Of a stretch of 64,000 bases of DNA, positions 1-11,719 are shown piece after piece. Both the position numbers and the translations under genes were made by a program. How positions within the stretch are numbered: position 1 is the stretch's first letter; every line of letters starts with the position of its first letter. This DNA is from Brassica napus (lineage: Eukaryota > Streptophyta > Magnoliopsida > Brassicales > Brassicaceae). Where the stretch lies: the NCBI RefSeq assembly GCF_020379485.1, contig NC_063445.1:49749422-49813421 (forward strand). Reading direction: 5' to 3'. The notes under the pieces are model-generated. The model did not search any database and was not told where the DNA came from. It saw nothing but the letters and a program-made list of their open reading frames with translations.

Positions 1-528
1 CTTATAATCTGTTTTAATGCCCATCAATCTTGTAGCAGATGATAAAGCTGAATGACCATCTCTGCAACCTTCGTACAATGGTTGCTTTCCAGCGTCCAAC
101 ATATCATAAAATCTCATAGCTTGTGCATTGGGTAAATCTTCCCCTCTAAAATGATCATTTACCATCTGCTTAGTACCTACACCATAATCTACATCCGTTC
201 TAATTGGTTCTTCTAATCTAACCGCTGGCTGAGGTTCGCTAGTACTACCATGTTCATAATCAGTTTCCCCATGATGATACCAAATTTTGTAACTTCGTGT
301 AAACCCACTCAAATATAGATGAGTCCAAACATCCCACTCTTTAATAACCTTTCTATTTTTACAATTAGAGCAAGGACATCTTAACATACCTGTATTTGCT
401 TCCGGTTGTCGGTGAACTAACCCCATGAATTCGGTTATACCTCGTTGGTATTCTTCCGTAAGCAATCTCGTGTTCGGATCCAAATGAGGTCGATCGATCC
501 AAGAACGAAAATAATTTGAAGAATACAT
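1..528 (-). CDS. CACTA (En/Spm) transposase, N-terminal part, cut by window edge
   Basis: The minus strand is open from an ATG at 528 to the window edge (176 codons). It begins MYSSNYFRSWIDRPHL and contains a CPCSNCKNRK motif followed by WDVWTHLYLSGF and IWYHHGE, the signature of the transposase-associated domain that precedes the TNP2 transposase in plant CACTA elements. Further on it reads FYDMLDAGKQPLYEGC and ends near MGIKTDYK, closely matching residues 150-200 of the complete transposase at 19730-23391 but clearly diverged, so the two belong to different subfamilies. The catalytic part lies outside the window, so activity cannot be judged. The gene runs away from the element end at 971, as expected for the 5' end of a CACTA element. 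Confidence 0.85.
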   Translation of the reverse strand, partial: MYSSNYFRSWIDRPHLDPNTRLLTEEYQRGITEFMGLVHRQPEANTGMLRCPCSNCKNRKVIKEWDVWTHLYLSGFTRSYKIWYHHGETDYEHGSTSEPQPAVRLEEPIRTDVDYGVGTKQMVNDHFRGEDLPNAQAMRFYDMLDAGKQPLYEGCRDGHSALSSATRLMGIKTDYK

Positions 529-624
529 GTTTTTTATGAATCAAATTCGTTGTAAAGAGAGTAAGAGGGAGGATGAAGATATGGAGTGAATGAAGAGGAA
601 GATGGGTGCTTGTATTTATAGTTG

Positions 625-952
625 AAATCCTACCGACAGTCCGAGGAAATTCCGACGGAATTCCGACGCCAACGGCTAGTTCGTCGGAATTTCCTCGGAA
701 TTTTTAAAATCCTCCAACGGCTCTCTAACGGCTATAATATATCCTCGGAATTCATCGGTTTTTTCCGAGAAATACGTTTTTCCTCTGTATTCCATAAAAA
801 TATTCCGACGGATTAATATTTCCTCGGAATTCTGTCGGTATATTCCGAGGAAATTCCAAGGAAACCAAATTTTGTGTTTCCTCGGAATTTCCTCGGAAAT
901 TCCTCGGGATATTCCGAGGATTTTATTTTCCGTCGGAATATCCGTCAGAATA
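625..952. repeat. Subterminal repeats of the left CACTA element
   Basis: The stretch is filled with irregular copies of TCCTCGGAAT / ATTCCGAGGA / TTCCGACGGA in both orientations. Arrays like this near CACTA ends are the known binding sites of the element-encoded TNPA-like protein. A 64-residue open frame across the array follows from the repeats and is not taken as a gene. Confidence 0.7.
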
Positions 953-971
953 CCGCTGTTTTCTTGTAGGG

Positions 972-2270
972 TTGGTGTGTTTAAAAGAGCATTCCGTCTT
1001 GTATTTTACTAAATAAACCAAAGCGATCATCTCTTCTTCTTTTTTCTAATTTCATCATCCATTTCAACCTTTTCAGTCTGTGATCCGCCTCTACATCATT
1101 CGGGGCACATCATATAAATATGTTGGATAGTTAACAAATAACGGAGTAAAAAATGAAAATCATTTCTGTAAAAAATTAATAAATATGCTTTAAACATATA
1201 CAGTTCACGTATCTATATTTAGAAATTTGTTTATATATAATATACATTGCTATATACATATGTTAATAAATAGGACGATTCTGTCAAATAGTCAATTTTC
1301 AAGTTTTTGTCATAAAAAAATCTAAAAGAAAGAGACCACAAAAAAAATGACCAAGAGATATTTCATTAAACAAACGAAAAACTATTTTACCTTTTGATTT
1401 ATAGATATATTAATAAAATAATATATAAAAATAATAATAATAATAATTTTTTATAGTTTCAGATTACTTATTTTCAAATTCAATTTTTTATAATTTATAT
1501 TTCGAAATTTTGTTTTTCAATTATTATATTTTTGAAATTCAAAAATACCTTTTTGAAGTTATTTAAAATTTTAGTTTTAATTTTTTAATTCTAAACCTTA
1601 CGTCTAGATTATTAATCATAAATGTATATATGTATATTTATCTTTTAATGAAAGTTCTTTTGTTCATTTTCTTCTTTGGAAGCTCTTTTTGTAAAATAAA
1701 CGAAAAGAATATCTTAATCTTAGAGAATTTCTCTAATAAATATTTGAGTTCTAATTAGTTATAATTGAACAAACTAAATGAAATAATTATTAATAGAAAA
1801 ATAAGATATATATATATAAAATACTATATAAGCTAAGCCTAAGGACTGAAATATTTGAGACTAGCAAATCAGTAATCCTGTAAACTTGTTTATTAAGAAG
1901 ATTGAGGTGAAATAATAATTATACAAATTTTAGAAAAAAAAATTATGAGATTGTAAAATAAATTGTTAAGATGTCTTTTCATGAGGACCTAAGTAAAAAA
2001 GTTTTTGAGAACAGAATAATAGCGAGGTTTGTTTCAAGTTTCAACGAGAGAAGAAAAACAGAAAAGAATCATGTATATATATCAATCAAGTACTGATGAA
2101 ACAGAAGTATTATTGGAAAAAAACAAGAAGAGGAGTAAATTCAAAGACAAAATGATTTGAATTTCTCGGAGAAGGTAAAAGAAGAAGACAGCGTGGAGAA
2201 AGAGCCTAGAATGTTGAACGTCGTGTGGGCTTCACTCTGTACCACTACCACCCCAAAACCCTAGCTTCAT
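972..2270. other. AT-rich intergenic DNA
   Basis: No coding region recognised. It contains one MITE (1272-1739). From 2040 to 2270 composition rises slightly (GAGAAGAAAAAC and similar purine-rich runs) without a supportable gene. Confidence 0.6.
1272..1739. repeat. MITE, family with TTTTGGTCA-type inverted ends (copy A)
   Basis: The left side contains TTTTTGTCATAAAAAAATC and AATGACCAAGAGATATTTCA. The right side carries the inverse of the same order: TTAATGAAAGTTCTTTTGTTC, then TTTGTAAAATAAACG. The middle is almost pure A/T. The same arrangement recurs at 38917-39437, 55330-55575 and 55783-56065, so this is a dispersed family. Boundaries are approximate. Confidence 0.5.
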
Positions 2271-2280
2271 ACCCTATCCT

Positions 2281-2998
2281 AGGAGTGGGCACTTTATACG
2301 ATATCTGAAGAACCCGATCCGAAAAACCCAAACCGAAATCCGAACCAAAGTAGGAGAATACCTGAACGGGTATTAAGTTAGGAGAGATTGGATATCCGAA
2401 CCCGAACGGATAATATCCGAACCCGAATGGATATCCGAAAATAACCGAACATATGTATAATCAACCTTATATTTCTAGTTTATATCTCTCATTTTATATA
2501 AAATATTTATATTGATACTACACATATTTTAAGTTCATGTGATATACAATATTTTAAGTTGATATGATACTCACTTAAAATGCATGTCATATTTTAAGTT
2601 CATATGATATTCATTTAAAATGCATGTCAAATTTTTTATTTCAAGAATTAACAAAAAGTTACATCCAAAATTTAAAAACAATAACCAAATTAATGTTTTT
2701 TTAGTTTCAAAATGTTATGTCCGAATCTATTAGCCATTCAATCTATTAAAAATTCAAAATTAGTTAAATGAAAGTTATATTTTTAAATACACGAAATTTG
2801 CGAAATGAAAGTTTAATTTTGTTTTTTCAAAATCTAAATATCCGAACCCGATCCGAAATAACCGAACCTGAACTAAAAATATCCGAACCCGAACCGAAGT
2901 ACAGAAATACCCGAACGAGTTCTACACCTCTATACCAAAATACCCGAAAATCTGAAATACCCGACCGAACCCGAACGGATACTCGAACGCCCACCTCT
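2281..2998. mobile_element. Non-autonomous DNA transposon with 10-bp target duplication
   Basis: The flanks are identical ten-mers: ACCCTATCCT at 2271-2280 and at 2999-3008. The element starts AGGAGTGGGCACTTTATACG and its right end, inverted, reads AGAGGTGGGCGTTCGAGTAT, so the ends are imperfect inverted repeats built on GTGGGC. Multiple CCGAACCCGAA motifs lie inside both ends, around an A/T core. A 9-10 bp duplication points to a MULE-like element, though GTGGGC-ended hAT elements with 8 bp are also known. It encodes no recognisable protein; the 94-residue open frame over the right half is repeat-derived. Confidence 0.7.
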
Positions 2999-3008
2999 AC
3001 CCTATCCT

Positions 3009-5247
3009 ATCTTTCTTATTCCTATTATGTATTTCCTTTCATCGATTTTTAATGTATTCACAATATCTATTATTATTATTATTATTTAACACAAGACAAT
3101 ATCTATTACTATATATTTTTTCTTATATATATATAAAATATCATTTTCAAAATAAAACTATGCAAATTCTCTTTCTGCATAATAAACTTCATGAATGGTA
3201 AACTTTTCACAAGAACTTTTTATTTTTGTTTTCACAAGAAGTTCATTTAGAGTATCATGTCACTTTTTTTGTTAAACATAAAATATATAAAGGCCACTTA
3301 ATTTAAAAATTAGAAAATAAGTGTGTATATCTCATATTATTTATAACATACTTATACAGGTCCAAAATAAGTTGATGGAAGCAATCAAGATATATTCAGA
3401 TCACAATACAAGATATCCGTTCAGATCAAATAAAAAGGAGAATCTCTTTGGTCCACTTAAGACAAATCTACAACTTAGAAAATCTTAGATTGATTAGATT
3501 GAAGAAGGAATGTTGTCCAAAGAAAAAGATTAAAGAAGGAAGAAAAATAAGAAAGTGGGTTTGGCTATAATAAACGAGTGGGATTTTAATGATTAAAAGT
3601 AAATGTTTTTTTGGTCTCTGGTCGGTAGACAATCCGTGTGTACTGTGGTCAGTGTTTGTTTTTCTTATTTCTTAGTTTGGGTTTTGATTTATTATGTTTT
3701 CCACTGAAAAACAAAACATTAAGCAGCCACATGTAATTCTTTTAACGCGTTCGTTTCAGAACCAGATGAAACAATAATAATCATGTCCTCTTCTTCCTTC
3801 TTCCCCTTTAAGTGCATAGCAAATTATATTCATTATATAAATCCACTTTAATCTTACATTCTTTGTAATTTCATTGGTATATCTTGATATCTATAAAACT
3901 TTATTTTCGCGATTTTCAGACATCGTCAACGTTTATATTCGATTAGCATCTGAGATAATTTTCCTTTGTAAAAGTTAAGAAAACATTCTTCTAGTCGTCC
4001 ATGCTTAAAATAAGTTCACGTGATTGTGTCTAGTTGACCACTATAATTTCTAACTGCTAGAAAAGTTTTCAAAAATGAAACAAAAATATCAACAATATTA
4101 TTTTCTATAATCACATGAAGGTTCTGAGACCACTTTTTACCAAAACTCATGCTATTTATCATAGTATTTTTGACCGCATCATAATAAACAAACACAATGT
4201 ATGTGTACGGGATAAATATATCCCGTCAACTGTTAAAGAATTTGATATTAGCTAGTAGAATGGTAGTGACATGGTATTCCTCGTATAAACAGACAATCCT
4301 TTTACCCTAAACATGATTATATTTGGATCAGCCAAAATGCTTCTGTTAACAAGTAGGGAAGTAGACGCACATGTTAACATTTAAACAATATACTTAAAAA
4401 CATAAATAACTATTAATTGTTCATAGGAAGCCAAATCCACCAGGGAAATCCACAAGACGATGACAGCTCCCCATTCAGATGTCGTAAAAGAAAAGCAAAG
4501 AAGATGGGCAGTACTTGCAGATTTTTTTGGTTTGATATATATTCATTATAAATATACCAGGAAAAAAGGAAAATACCGTGGTGCCAAAATTAAAAATATC
4601 TAAAAATAAAATACTTGTAGCATTATTAAAAAAAAATTGTAGTTTTAAGAGTATCTTCCAATGTATACCTCTATAATTTCCTGTAAAATAGAAATTTGTA
4701 TTATAAAAGTAAAAATACTCCAATGTATGTTTTTATAGTAGAGTTTTTCTATTTTAGAGGAAAATATAGAAAGAAATTACTTTTTGCTTCTATATTTAGA
4801 AGTGAAAATAACATATCTCTTTATTTTTCCTTATAAATAGAAGAACTGTATTATAGAAACATAAGCATTTTTACTTCTAATATAAAGTTTTTATATTTTA
4901 AAGAAAAATGTATAGGTGGGTTGGAGATAGTATAAGAAAAAATATTGGTATAGTACAAAATATGAGAAATGAAAAGTTTTGTTTTCATTAATATTTTGCG
5001 ATTTCTTTTGTGGCTAGTAAATTTTGTAGAACCACAGCGTCATCGTTCTATCTTGCAATCTATGAAATTAGAGTAATTTTTTAAAAAAAATTATAAAATA
5101 TCAACAATATTCTCACAGAAAAATTGCATTCAATATGTATTTATCAAAGATAATGGCGGTCTGGTTGTACTACCCGATGAAAATGTTTATATATACTAAA
5201 GAAATCTTTAATATTAAGATATTAAGTAACTTTTCTTACAAAAAGAC
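3009..5247. other. Intergenic region upstream of the bHLH gene
   Basis: AT-rich DNA with no supported gene. It contains a MITE-like unit (4646-4935). The last part, nearest the gene, is presumably its promoter and 5' regulatory region. Confidence 0.55.
4646..4935. repeat. MITE-like unit with ATCTYCAA-type ends
   Basis: The left end reads AAGAGTATCTTCCAATG. The right end reads GGGTTGGAGATAGTATAAG, its approximate inverse. The interior repeats the theme of TATAGAGG / TATTTTACAGG runs in both orientations. It resembles the unit at 17414-17772 in its termini. No target duplication was identified. Confidence 0.4.
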
Positions 5248-5351
5248 ACTATATATATGTGTATTCATTATCAAATGGGATGTTTGTGACCTTTTGTCTT
5301 TTCTTCAATTCCCTTTCTCTTTCCTTTCTTTTTGTTATTGGTTCCAAAAAA
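5248..5351 (+). promoter_or_regulatory. Putative TATA region and leader of the bHLH gene
   Basis: CACTATATATATGTG at 5247-5261 lies about 95 bp before the chosen ATG and is followed by a pyrimidine-rich leader (CCTTTTGTCTTTTCTTC). The position is right for a TATA box, but the transcription start is inferred. Confidence 0.4.
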
Positions 5352-6823
5352 ATGTATGCAATGAAAGAAGAAGACTGTCTCCAAAATTTTCACAACTTAC
5401 AAGACTATCAAGACCAGTTTCTTCTTCATCACCATCCACAAATCCTGCCTTGGTCATCTCTACCTTCATTTGACCCGACCTATTTCCCATCCAACCCGAC
5501 CCGTTATCCTGATTCGGTCCCCCACTTCAACAGGAGAGCTTCTTCTTCCTCTTCTTTTGACTATACCGATGGTTTTGTCTCTCCTCCTTCCATGGATCAT
5601 CATCATCATCCCAACCACCTAAGGGTTTTATCGGAAGCTCTTGGACCCATCATGCGACGTGGCTCATCCTTCGGGTTTGATGATGAGATTATGGGGAAAC
5701 TGAGTGCACAAGAAGTCATGGATGCTAAGGCGCTGGCTGCTTCAAAGAGTCATAGTGAAGCTGAGAGAAGAAGACGAGAGAGAATCAACACTCATCTAGC
5801 TAAGTTGCGAAGTATTTTACCAAATACAACCAAAGTAAGTTTTCGTAATTAATATCTTGTCCCTTTCATTATGGATTTGAAGTTTTGAAATTTAAGTTAT
5901 GTTTTTTTATTGAAAAAACTAAGGATAATTAGTTGATATTGATCATACTTCAATTTATTCAGTTTTTGGTAGTAGTAAAATTTATTCTTCAAAAACGAAA
6001 TTACTACTACATAATAAGATATATATACATATGGTGTCCAACTATAAGATCATATATTCATATTTGGAAATTTTGCAAATCTATTCAAAATTCGATGCAA
6101 AATAAATGGTCAATGATCTTGCAATTTTATCTCTTTTCAAGTATTATCGTATAGTAATTATAATTTCCATTTTTTAAAGCAATAAATAAATCATAACGAT
6201 TTTAGGTATGTAATTATTCTTCATATATGTGGTATTTTTTTGTAGCAGCTACCATTATCAAGAACATTAATTAAATATTTATTTCTCGTTTTGCTTTTCT
6301 TTAGACGGACAAAGCTTCATTGCTAGCGGAAGTGATCCAACACATGAAGGAGCTAAAACGACAGACATCACTGATCACGGACACGAGTCAAATCCCAACA
6401 GAGTGCGATGATCTAACCGTTGACTCTGCTTACAACGACGAAGAAGGAAACTTGATGATAAGAGTTTCCTTTTGTTGCGAAGACAGGACTGAACTCATGC
6501 ATGACATCATCAATGCCTTAAAGTCTCTTCGTCTTCGAATTCACAAAGCCGAGATCGCAACCGTAGGTGGTCGAGTCAAGAACGTCTTGTTCTTGAGCCG
6601 AGAAGACGATGATGAATATCGTAGAAACTTCGATGGTGTTGACGTGGATAATGATGATGAAGAAAAGAGATTCAATCGTGCGAGTTCGATAAAAGAAGCG
6701 TTAAAGGCGGTTATAGATAAGTGTGTCAATAATAATGATGATAACAATAACTTGGATAAATCATCTTCAGGGAGTATTAAGAGACAAAGGACTAGCAAGA
6801 TGGTAAATCGATGTTATAATTAA
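5352..6823 (+). CDS. TMO5: bHLH transcription factor, TMO5/bHLH32 type
   Basis: Two exons, 5352-5834 and 6305-6823, joined in phase 0 through a 470-bp GT-AG intron, encode 333 residues. The basic region and first helix (SHSEAERRRRERIN, about residues 133-146) end exon 1. The loop and second helix (TDKASLLAEVIQHMKELKRQ) open exon 2, so the intron falls in the loop, as in the bHLH30/32 clade. A C-terminal ACT-like part (NLMIRVSFCCEDRTELMHDI) and a basic tail (KRQRTSKMVNRCYN) follow. The start MYAMKEEDC and the tail match my recollection of Arabidopsis bHLH32/TMO5 (At3g25710). In Arabidopsis that nuclear factor pairs with LHW to drive periclinal divisions of vascular cells. The upstream in-frame codons at 5259 lie in the leader. 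No lesion is seen. Confidence 0.9.
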
Positions 6824-7989
6824 TTCATCCCTCATAAAATGATTAACATCATCAAGTCTTTAATTAGCTATGTGCTAACTAGACTTGCAAAATGGGATAA
6901 TGTGATAATTAGAATGCTTGGGGGGGTGGGGGGGTGGGGGTGGTTAATCTTTTTACTTTGGTTTGGGTTTCTTCTTCTATGGTTTTAATCTATGAAGGAC
7001 CCTTTATTTAGGGTTTTTATAGTGATGGGTCTGGTTTATATATGTATTATAATCAAGATATTTTCTCGTCTTGATTAATATATGAAATGTAAAGAGGTTG
7101 GGTTTAATTTATATGACTTGGTGTAGTGGAATCAAGAACCTTTTTTAATTACGAGCATCTGCATTATATTTTTCTTGTTTGCATACACTATGTAGAATAC
7201 CCACACTACTACCAAATGGTAATCTTTTTTTTTTTTCCAAATGGTATTCTTGTTGTCCATTTTATTCTATTATGACTAATATATGAGATTTCCTGTATGT
7301 ATGTACCTATAATTATCTTCCATCTATAATGAAAGAAATAGTTTTCCTAGATCCATTCTTAAAATTTTAACAGTACTGTCGACCTTAAATTTTAAGTGTG
7401 CATGTAAAAATGCATCTGAATACTTTCAAGTTTTGCTCGACGTTGTACGTATTGATCATATTCGACTCGTAACATGATTTTTTAGCTAGTATAGGAATGA
7501 ATACTTCATTTGATCAAAACAAGAAAAAAAGGAATGAATACTTCATATATATACACGAATGAATATAATTCATATATACATATATAGTTAATGTTCTATT
7601 TCCTAAACTAGGTTGGGGGTATAGAGTTGTTATATTATGGAAGATATGTTACTTATAACAAGTGAAAACGAGAGGAGTAGATCGAATCTTTTTCGTGGGA
7701 AGTGAAGATTTAAGATCTGGGTTCTATTTATAGAAACTCTCTTGTGGGCAATGTTTGCATTGTTGTCTCTTTCGCCGTTACTGATTCCTCTCTTCGTCTT
7801 GCGTTATTATTATAACAGGTATCACAAAGCACATCGCATCATGCTCTCGTCACTTGTGTATGAATCGTTCTTAATTCTTTTAGTTCCGTTTTCGCTCATA
7901 GAGCATCTTTATCCAAAGATATTAGAGGGGTTCTTAGCGTGTGAGTTCTGCATAGGACCTACTTTTTTTTAAGAAATTGGTTATCAAAA
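6824..7989. other. 3' flank of the bHLH gene, no further gene
   Basis: Starts with a G-rich tract (6920-6941), then AT-rich DNA. An open stretch at 7742-7972 translates to a hydrophobic 76-residue peptide, but it lacks an ATG at its 5' end and runs into poly-T, so it is not called a gene. ATGAATAC(T)TCATAT repeats lie around 7495-7570. Confidence 0.5.
6920..6941 (+). other. G-tract run able to form a G-quadruplex
   Basis: Three long G-tracts separated by single T residues lie about 100 bp after the bHLH stop, probably in the 3' UTR or just beyond. This is the only such G-rich run seen in the AT-rich left half. The first two tracts are seven bases each and the third is five. Confidence 0.6.
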
Positions 7990-8157
7990 CTACCATATAG
8001 TAGTCGGTCCTTAAGGGTTTTTTACACTGTTCGCGGGCTCCACTGACACGTGTCAGCCCGCGATTGGTTCGTTTTTAATTTTTTTTTCTACATTCAAAAA
8101 AGTAAAAAAAAAAAAAAAAAAAATTAAGAAACCCCAAATCTGGGATAATGATGCTCT
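7990..8157. repeat. MITE copy, truncated relative of 8380-8605
   Basis: It shares with the unit at 8380-8605 the order GGGTTTT-CACTGTT, then GACACGTG, CCGCGATTGGTTC, a T/A-rich stretch, TTAAGAAACCC, and a terminal ATGCTCT. The left terminus is missing or diverged. The A-run at 8106-8123 is part of the interior. Confidence 0.5.
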
Positions 8158-8379
8158 AATTTCTTTCGTTACCTGGATCAATTATTCATTATTTTGATTA
8201 TATAATATTATCTTATTTTAGTTTTCATATTTTAATTGTTCTTCTTTGAGGCTCGTGTTTCACAATTTCGTCTCAACTAAGGAAACTTTTACTATTTTTA
8301 ATATATATCGGAAGGTATTGATCAGATCGATCAAAACTTACTACGTACATGAAGGGCCTTGGAGATTTTTATGTGCCTG

Positions 8380-8605
8380 AGAGCATAATTAACGGGACAC
8401 CTTAAGAGGATTTTTTGATGGTGGGGTCCGTTAATTTTCCAAAAACCGATCACAAAACATATCAAATTAGGATCGATTTTGGAGGGGTTTTGCACTGTTT
8501 ACAGATCCTACCGACACGTGGCGGTCCGCGATTGGTTCACTTATAATTTGTTTTTTTTTCAAACCAAAAAAAAATTTAAGAAACCCTCGGCGTTAATGGT
8601 GCTCT
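8380..8605. repeat. MITE with AGAGCA-NN-ATTAACG ends
   Basis: Left end AGAGCATAATTAACG (8380-8394) and right end CGTTAATGGTGCTCT (8591-8605) are inverted repeats with two mismatches. CTG precedes and follows the unit, compatible with a 3-bp target duplication. There is no coding capacity. A shorter relative lies at 7990-8157. Confidence 0.55.
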
Positions 8606-9537
8606 CTGAGTGAACAAAACTAGTATATGAGATGTGTGTTGTATACGAAAAAGTTTAAGCTGCTGGGAGATTAATATATTTCAGCCCATGGGCTGATTGA
8701 TATATTTGAGGCCCAAAACTAAAATTTCAGTAAAATTTCCAAACAAGATAAATGCTTATATTTATAAGATTAACATTTTCAGAAATAGTAAAGTAAGTAT
8801 AGTCTACCACCTAGAGTTTGAGCCAGTGCGAGTTAGACCTTTCCAAATCAAATATCTCTCCTCAATTTTTGAACAAATAAGATTCTTCATATCGATTAAC
8901 CAATAATTGAAAAAAAAAACACTTTTCACTATAGATTTGAGTTTTACTTCTACCAATCTTATAGTTTTGTCATTTAAATTTTATTAAGAATTTCCAAAGC
9001 TTGTAAGGTTCTTTGTTGAAAATAAAACACAAAAACTTATAATTTACAAGAATAAAGATTCTTTGTTGAAAAGAAAACACAGAAAACTTATAATTTACAA
9101 GAATAAAGATGTGCCAGATATTGGACAGTGATTTATAGATTACAGTTTTCGAGCCTAAGGATATAAAGTATTATTGGCCCATTGATACCATCCAATAGCT
9201 TAGCTCATATAATAAATATACTTGTAGTTTTCAAGTTCTTTCATGATGGCTCTCTAAAGTATCCAACGGCCTTGTCAATATACATTAGCTATTAGGTTGA
9301 CAGATAACATTCCTTAACGCATAGAGATCATGTAACAAATACGTATTTGATTGGCAGACAGTTGTAACTTATAACATGTATTGATGCAGGTCTATGATGC
9401 TAACTGATAAAATCTATAATTTTTGATGAATTGATGATCATCATGATGTGAAGATTTATTTCACAATTCTTTGTAATATCGAGACTTAATATTCTATGGT
9501 ATCACAAGTTCAGCGATCTAAAGATATCCATATAATT
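8606..9537. other. AT-rich intergenic DNA with a ~50-bp tandem duplication
   Basis: Nothing coding is supported; a 69-residue open frame at 8697-8906 has no recognisable features. At 9010-9109 a unit beginning TTCTTTGTTGAAAA and ending AAGAATAAAGA is present twice in tandem with a few differences. Confidence 0.55.
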
Positions 9538-10090
9538 AGGGGTGGGCAAGGAACAGATAATACTGTAATTTTTATTATTTGTGATTTGCTTCGTAGTTTA
9601 CATATATTTGATTTTTTGATTTTTTTTCTTCGAATTATATGTATATCCGGTTTTCAGGATATCTGAAAATTTTACACATATGTAGAATATTTACGGATAT
9701 TTACGTATATTTCGTCTACTTTTTTCAATACAAGTAAATCTATAAGACACTATACAAGTTTGTTTTTAGAAATATCTTTTACATAATATAAAAAATAAAA
9801 ATTAGTGAAACTATATGTTCTATAATTCTTTTATAAATATTTTATAGTTCTTTCTTAATTTAATAATTTTATAAATAAAATTATATGTTAAAATAATAAT
9901 TGTATAAAATTATAAATTTAGATTTCTCTATTTAATTTTAGATATGTTTCTATATGTATAAAAATAGAGCAGAGCGGATATTCGACCCTGGAAATTTATT
10001 TCCTTCGTTTTGAAAAAATATTTATTTTTAATATTTGTTTTGTTCCGAAGACTTACAAATATCCAGATTTTTGGGGCCGAATTGAAACAA
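9538..10090. repeat. Possible GTGGGC-type DNA element
   Basis: It begins AGGGGTGGGCAAGGAAC, like the left end of the element at 2281. It contains GGATATCTGAAAATT and GCGGATATTCGACC motifs in an A/T background and ends near GGGGCCGAATTG. No clear right terminus or target duplication was found. Confidence 0.35.
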
Positions 10091-11719
10091 ATAACAAATC
10101 AGATAGTCATTTCTCATTTTATTGACCGCGCGAGTTATCCCCTATATATTATTTGAGAAGCATTACAACTTCTTTTTGTAGCCACATATCATCACTAGAA
10201 TGATTCTTAGAATCATCACTAGAATGATTCTTAGAATCATTAGAGAAATATGTTGGTCCATCTAATTATATAATAAGCTTTTTATTAAACTAACAATAAA
10301 TTCATCATTAATATACTTTATTATTTCCTTAAATAAAAATTACGAAATTGCCTAATTTGGCTAAAGTATATATGGCAATTAATGATTTTGAATAATAAAT
10401 ATTTGATAAAAAATAGTGTATCTTCTATCATATTTGTTTAATTTTAAACTATTAAATAAATTAAACAACCACAATAACCATATAATAAAAATTTAGATTC
10501 TTATGTATATGTTATATTTTGAATTTTTACAAACAGCTATAAATTACTAAAACTGTTAAAAATCTCACATTCAAATTTTATGATCCATGGTTTAAAATTT
10601 TTGTTATGACAAAATACAAATGATTACAAAAATTATATAAGTAAAAAGTCTAATTTAATTAATTATTAAGATTAATATATATATCATTTTAAATTAAACT
10701 ATAAACCATATAAAATACAATATTTTAGTTTCAAAATTTACTTTGAACAATTTTTTTGATAAAATTTTTGATCGATCATTAACAACTTATTTTTTTTAAA
10801 TTATAAATTAATAAAACTATTAATCACACAATGAAAATTTTGTTATCAGTAATTTAAATTTTTTTCTATAAAAGATACAAATGATCAAAAAAACTATATC
10901 AGTAGAAATCATCATTTAATATTAATATTAAAAATATACTAAAATATATTATCTATATTAGTATCATTTAAATTTAATAACATATCCTATCAAATAAAAA
11001 AAAATATTTTTTGGATTAATAAAATTGATTTATATGTTTGCACCAATTTAATTATATATTTAATAGTTAGTGACTTTTAATTATTTAATATATATTTATT
11101 ATTTTATAATATGTAAAAATATTTAATACATAAAATAATTTATATATTTAATGTTGATTTCACGCAAGTACCATTGTAAACAATACGTTTTGAGCATGGA
11201 GAAAGTCAACGGCGTAACAAATTGCGATGTCTTAAGAAGTTAAAACATGTCGGTCCAGTTCGTATGGAGTTACATACATAGAGTAAGTGTATATTAATTT
11301 GGTTACTATGCGTACACCCTGCTAACAATGTGTAGAGCTCGTTGACTTAGTTGACTTTGAAGTTTCCTTTCATTTGTAGTGACGCCACTGCGTCCGTCAT
11401 TATTAATCAATAAAATTATAAATTAATTAATTAATTAAAAATGTCGCTACAATCATTTATGATTATGGCATATTGGTATAGTGGCAGCACGGGTCTTTGC
11501 TGAGCTCGTTTACAACAGAAAAAAAAAATCCGTAAATAGATATCAGAAGATTGAGTAATTATATACATTGCAAGTTAAATAAAAATGCAAACAATAATAT
11601 ATTGATGTACTTGATTTATGGTTGTCATATAGGCATCGTGAATCTACTTTTTTTGTTGTAAGGAATTATATTGATAGCAAGGTTTTGGAAAATATTACAG
11701 ATCAGAAGAATATAAACCA
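10091..11719. other. AT-rich intergenic DNA
   Basis: No gene is visible. It contains the palindromic tandem repeat at 10188-10235. From 10250 to 11150 the sequence is extremely A/T-rich, consistent with decayed transposon or heterochromatic DNA. Confidence 0.55.
10188..10235. repeat. 24-bp tandem repeat containing a palindrome
   Basis: Two exact copies of a 24-bp unit starting ATCATCACTAGAATG. Each contains AATGATTCTTAGAATCAT, a near-perfect inverted repeat that could form a small hairpin. Confidence 0.7.

Larger units (their letters stand above)
1..971 (-). mobile_element. 5' part of a CACTA transposon (runs off left edge)
   Basis: The element is oriented on the minus strand. Its terminus reads, on the plus strand, CCGCTGTTTTCTTGTAGGG at 953-971. 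This is the inverse of the usual CACTACAAGAAAACAGCGG end except for one base (CACTA has become CCCTA). Short GC-containing repeats lie between the terminus and the transposase start. The other end is outside the window, so completeness and target duplication cannot be tested. Confidence 0.8.

Noticed and set aside
5135..5473. An alternative open frame overlapping the bHLH start
   Set aside because: It is out of frame with the conserved bHLH protein and its composition is that of the leader.
7742..7972. A 76-residue hydrophobic open frame with possible membrane segments
   Set aside because: It has no ATG at its start, no homology that I recognise, no splice partner, and ends in poly-T beside MITEs.
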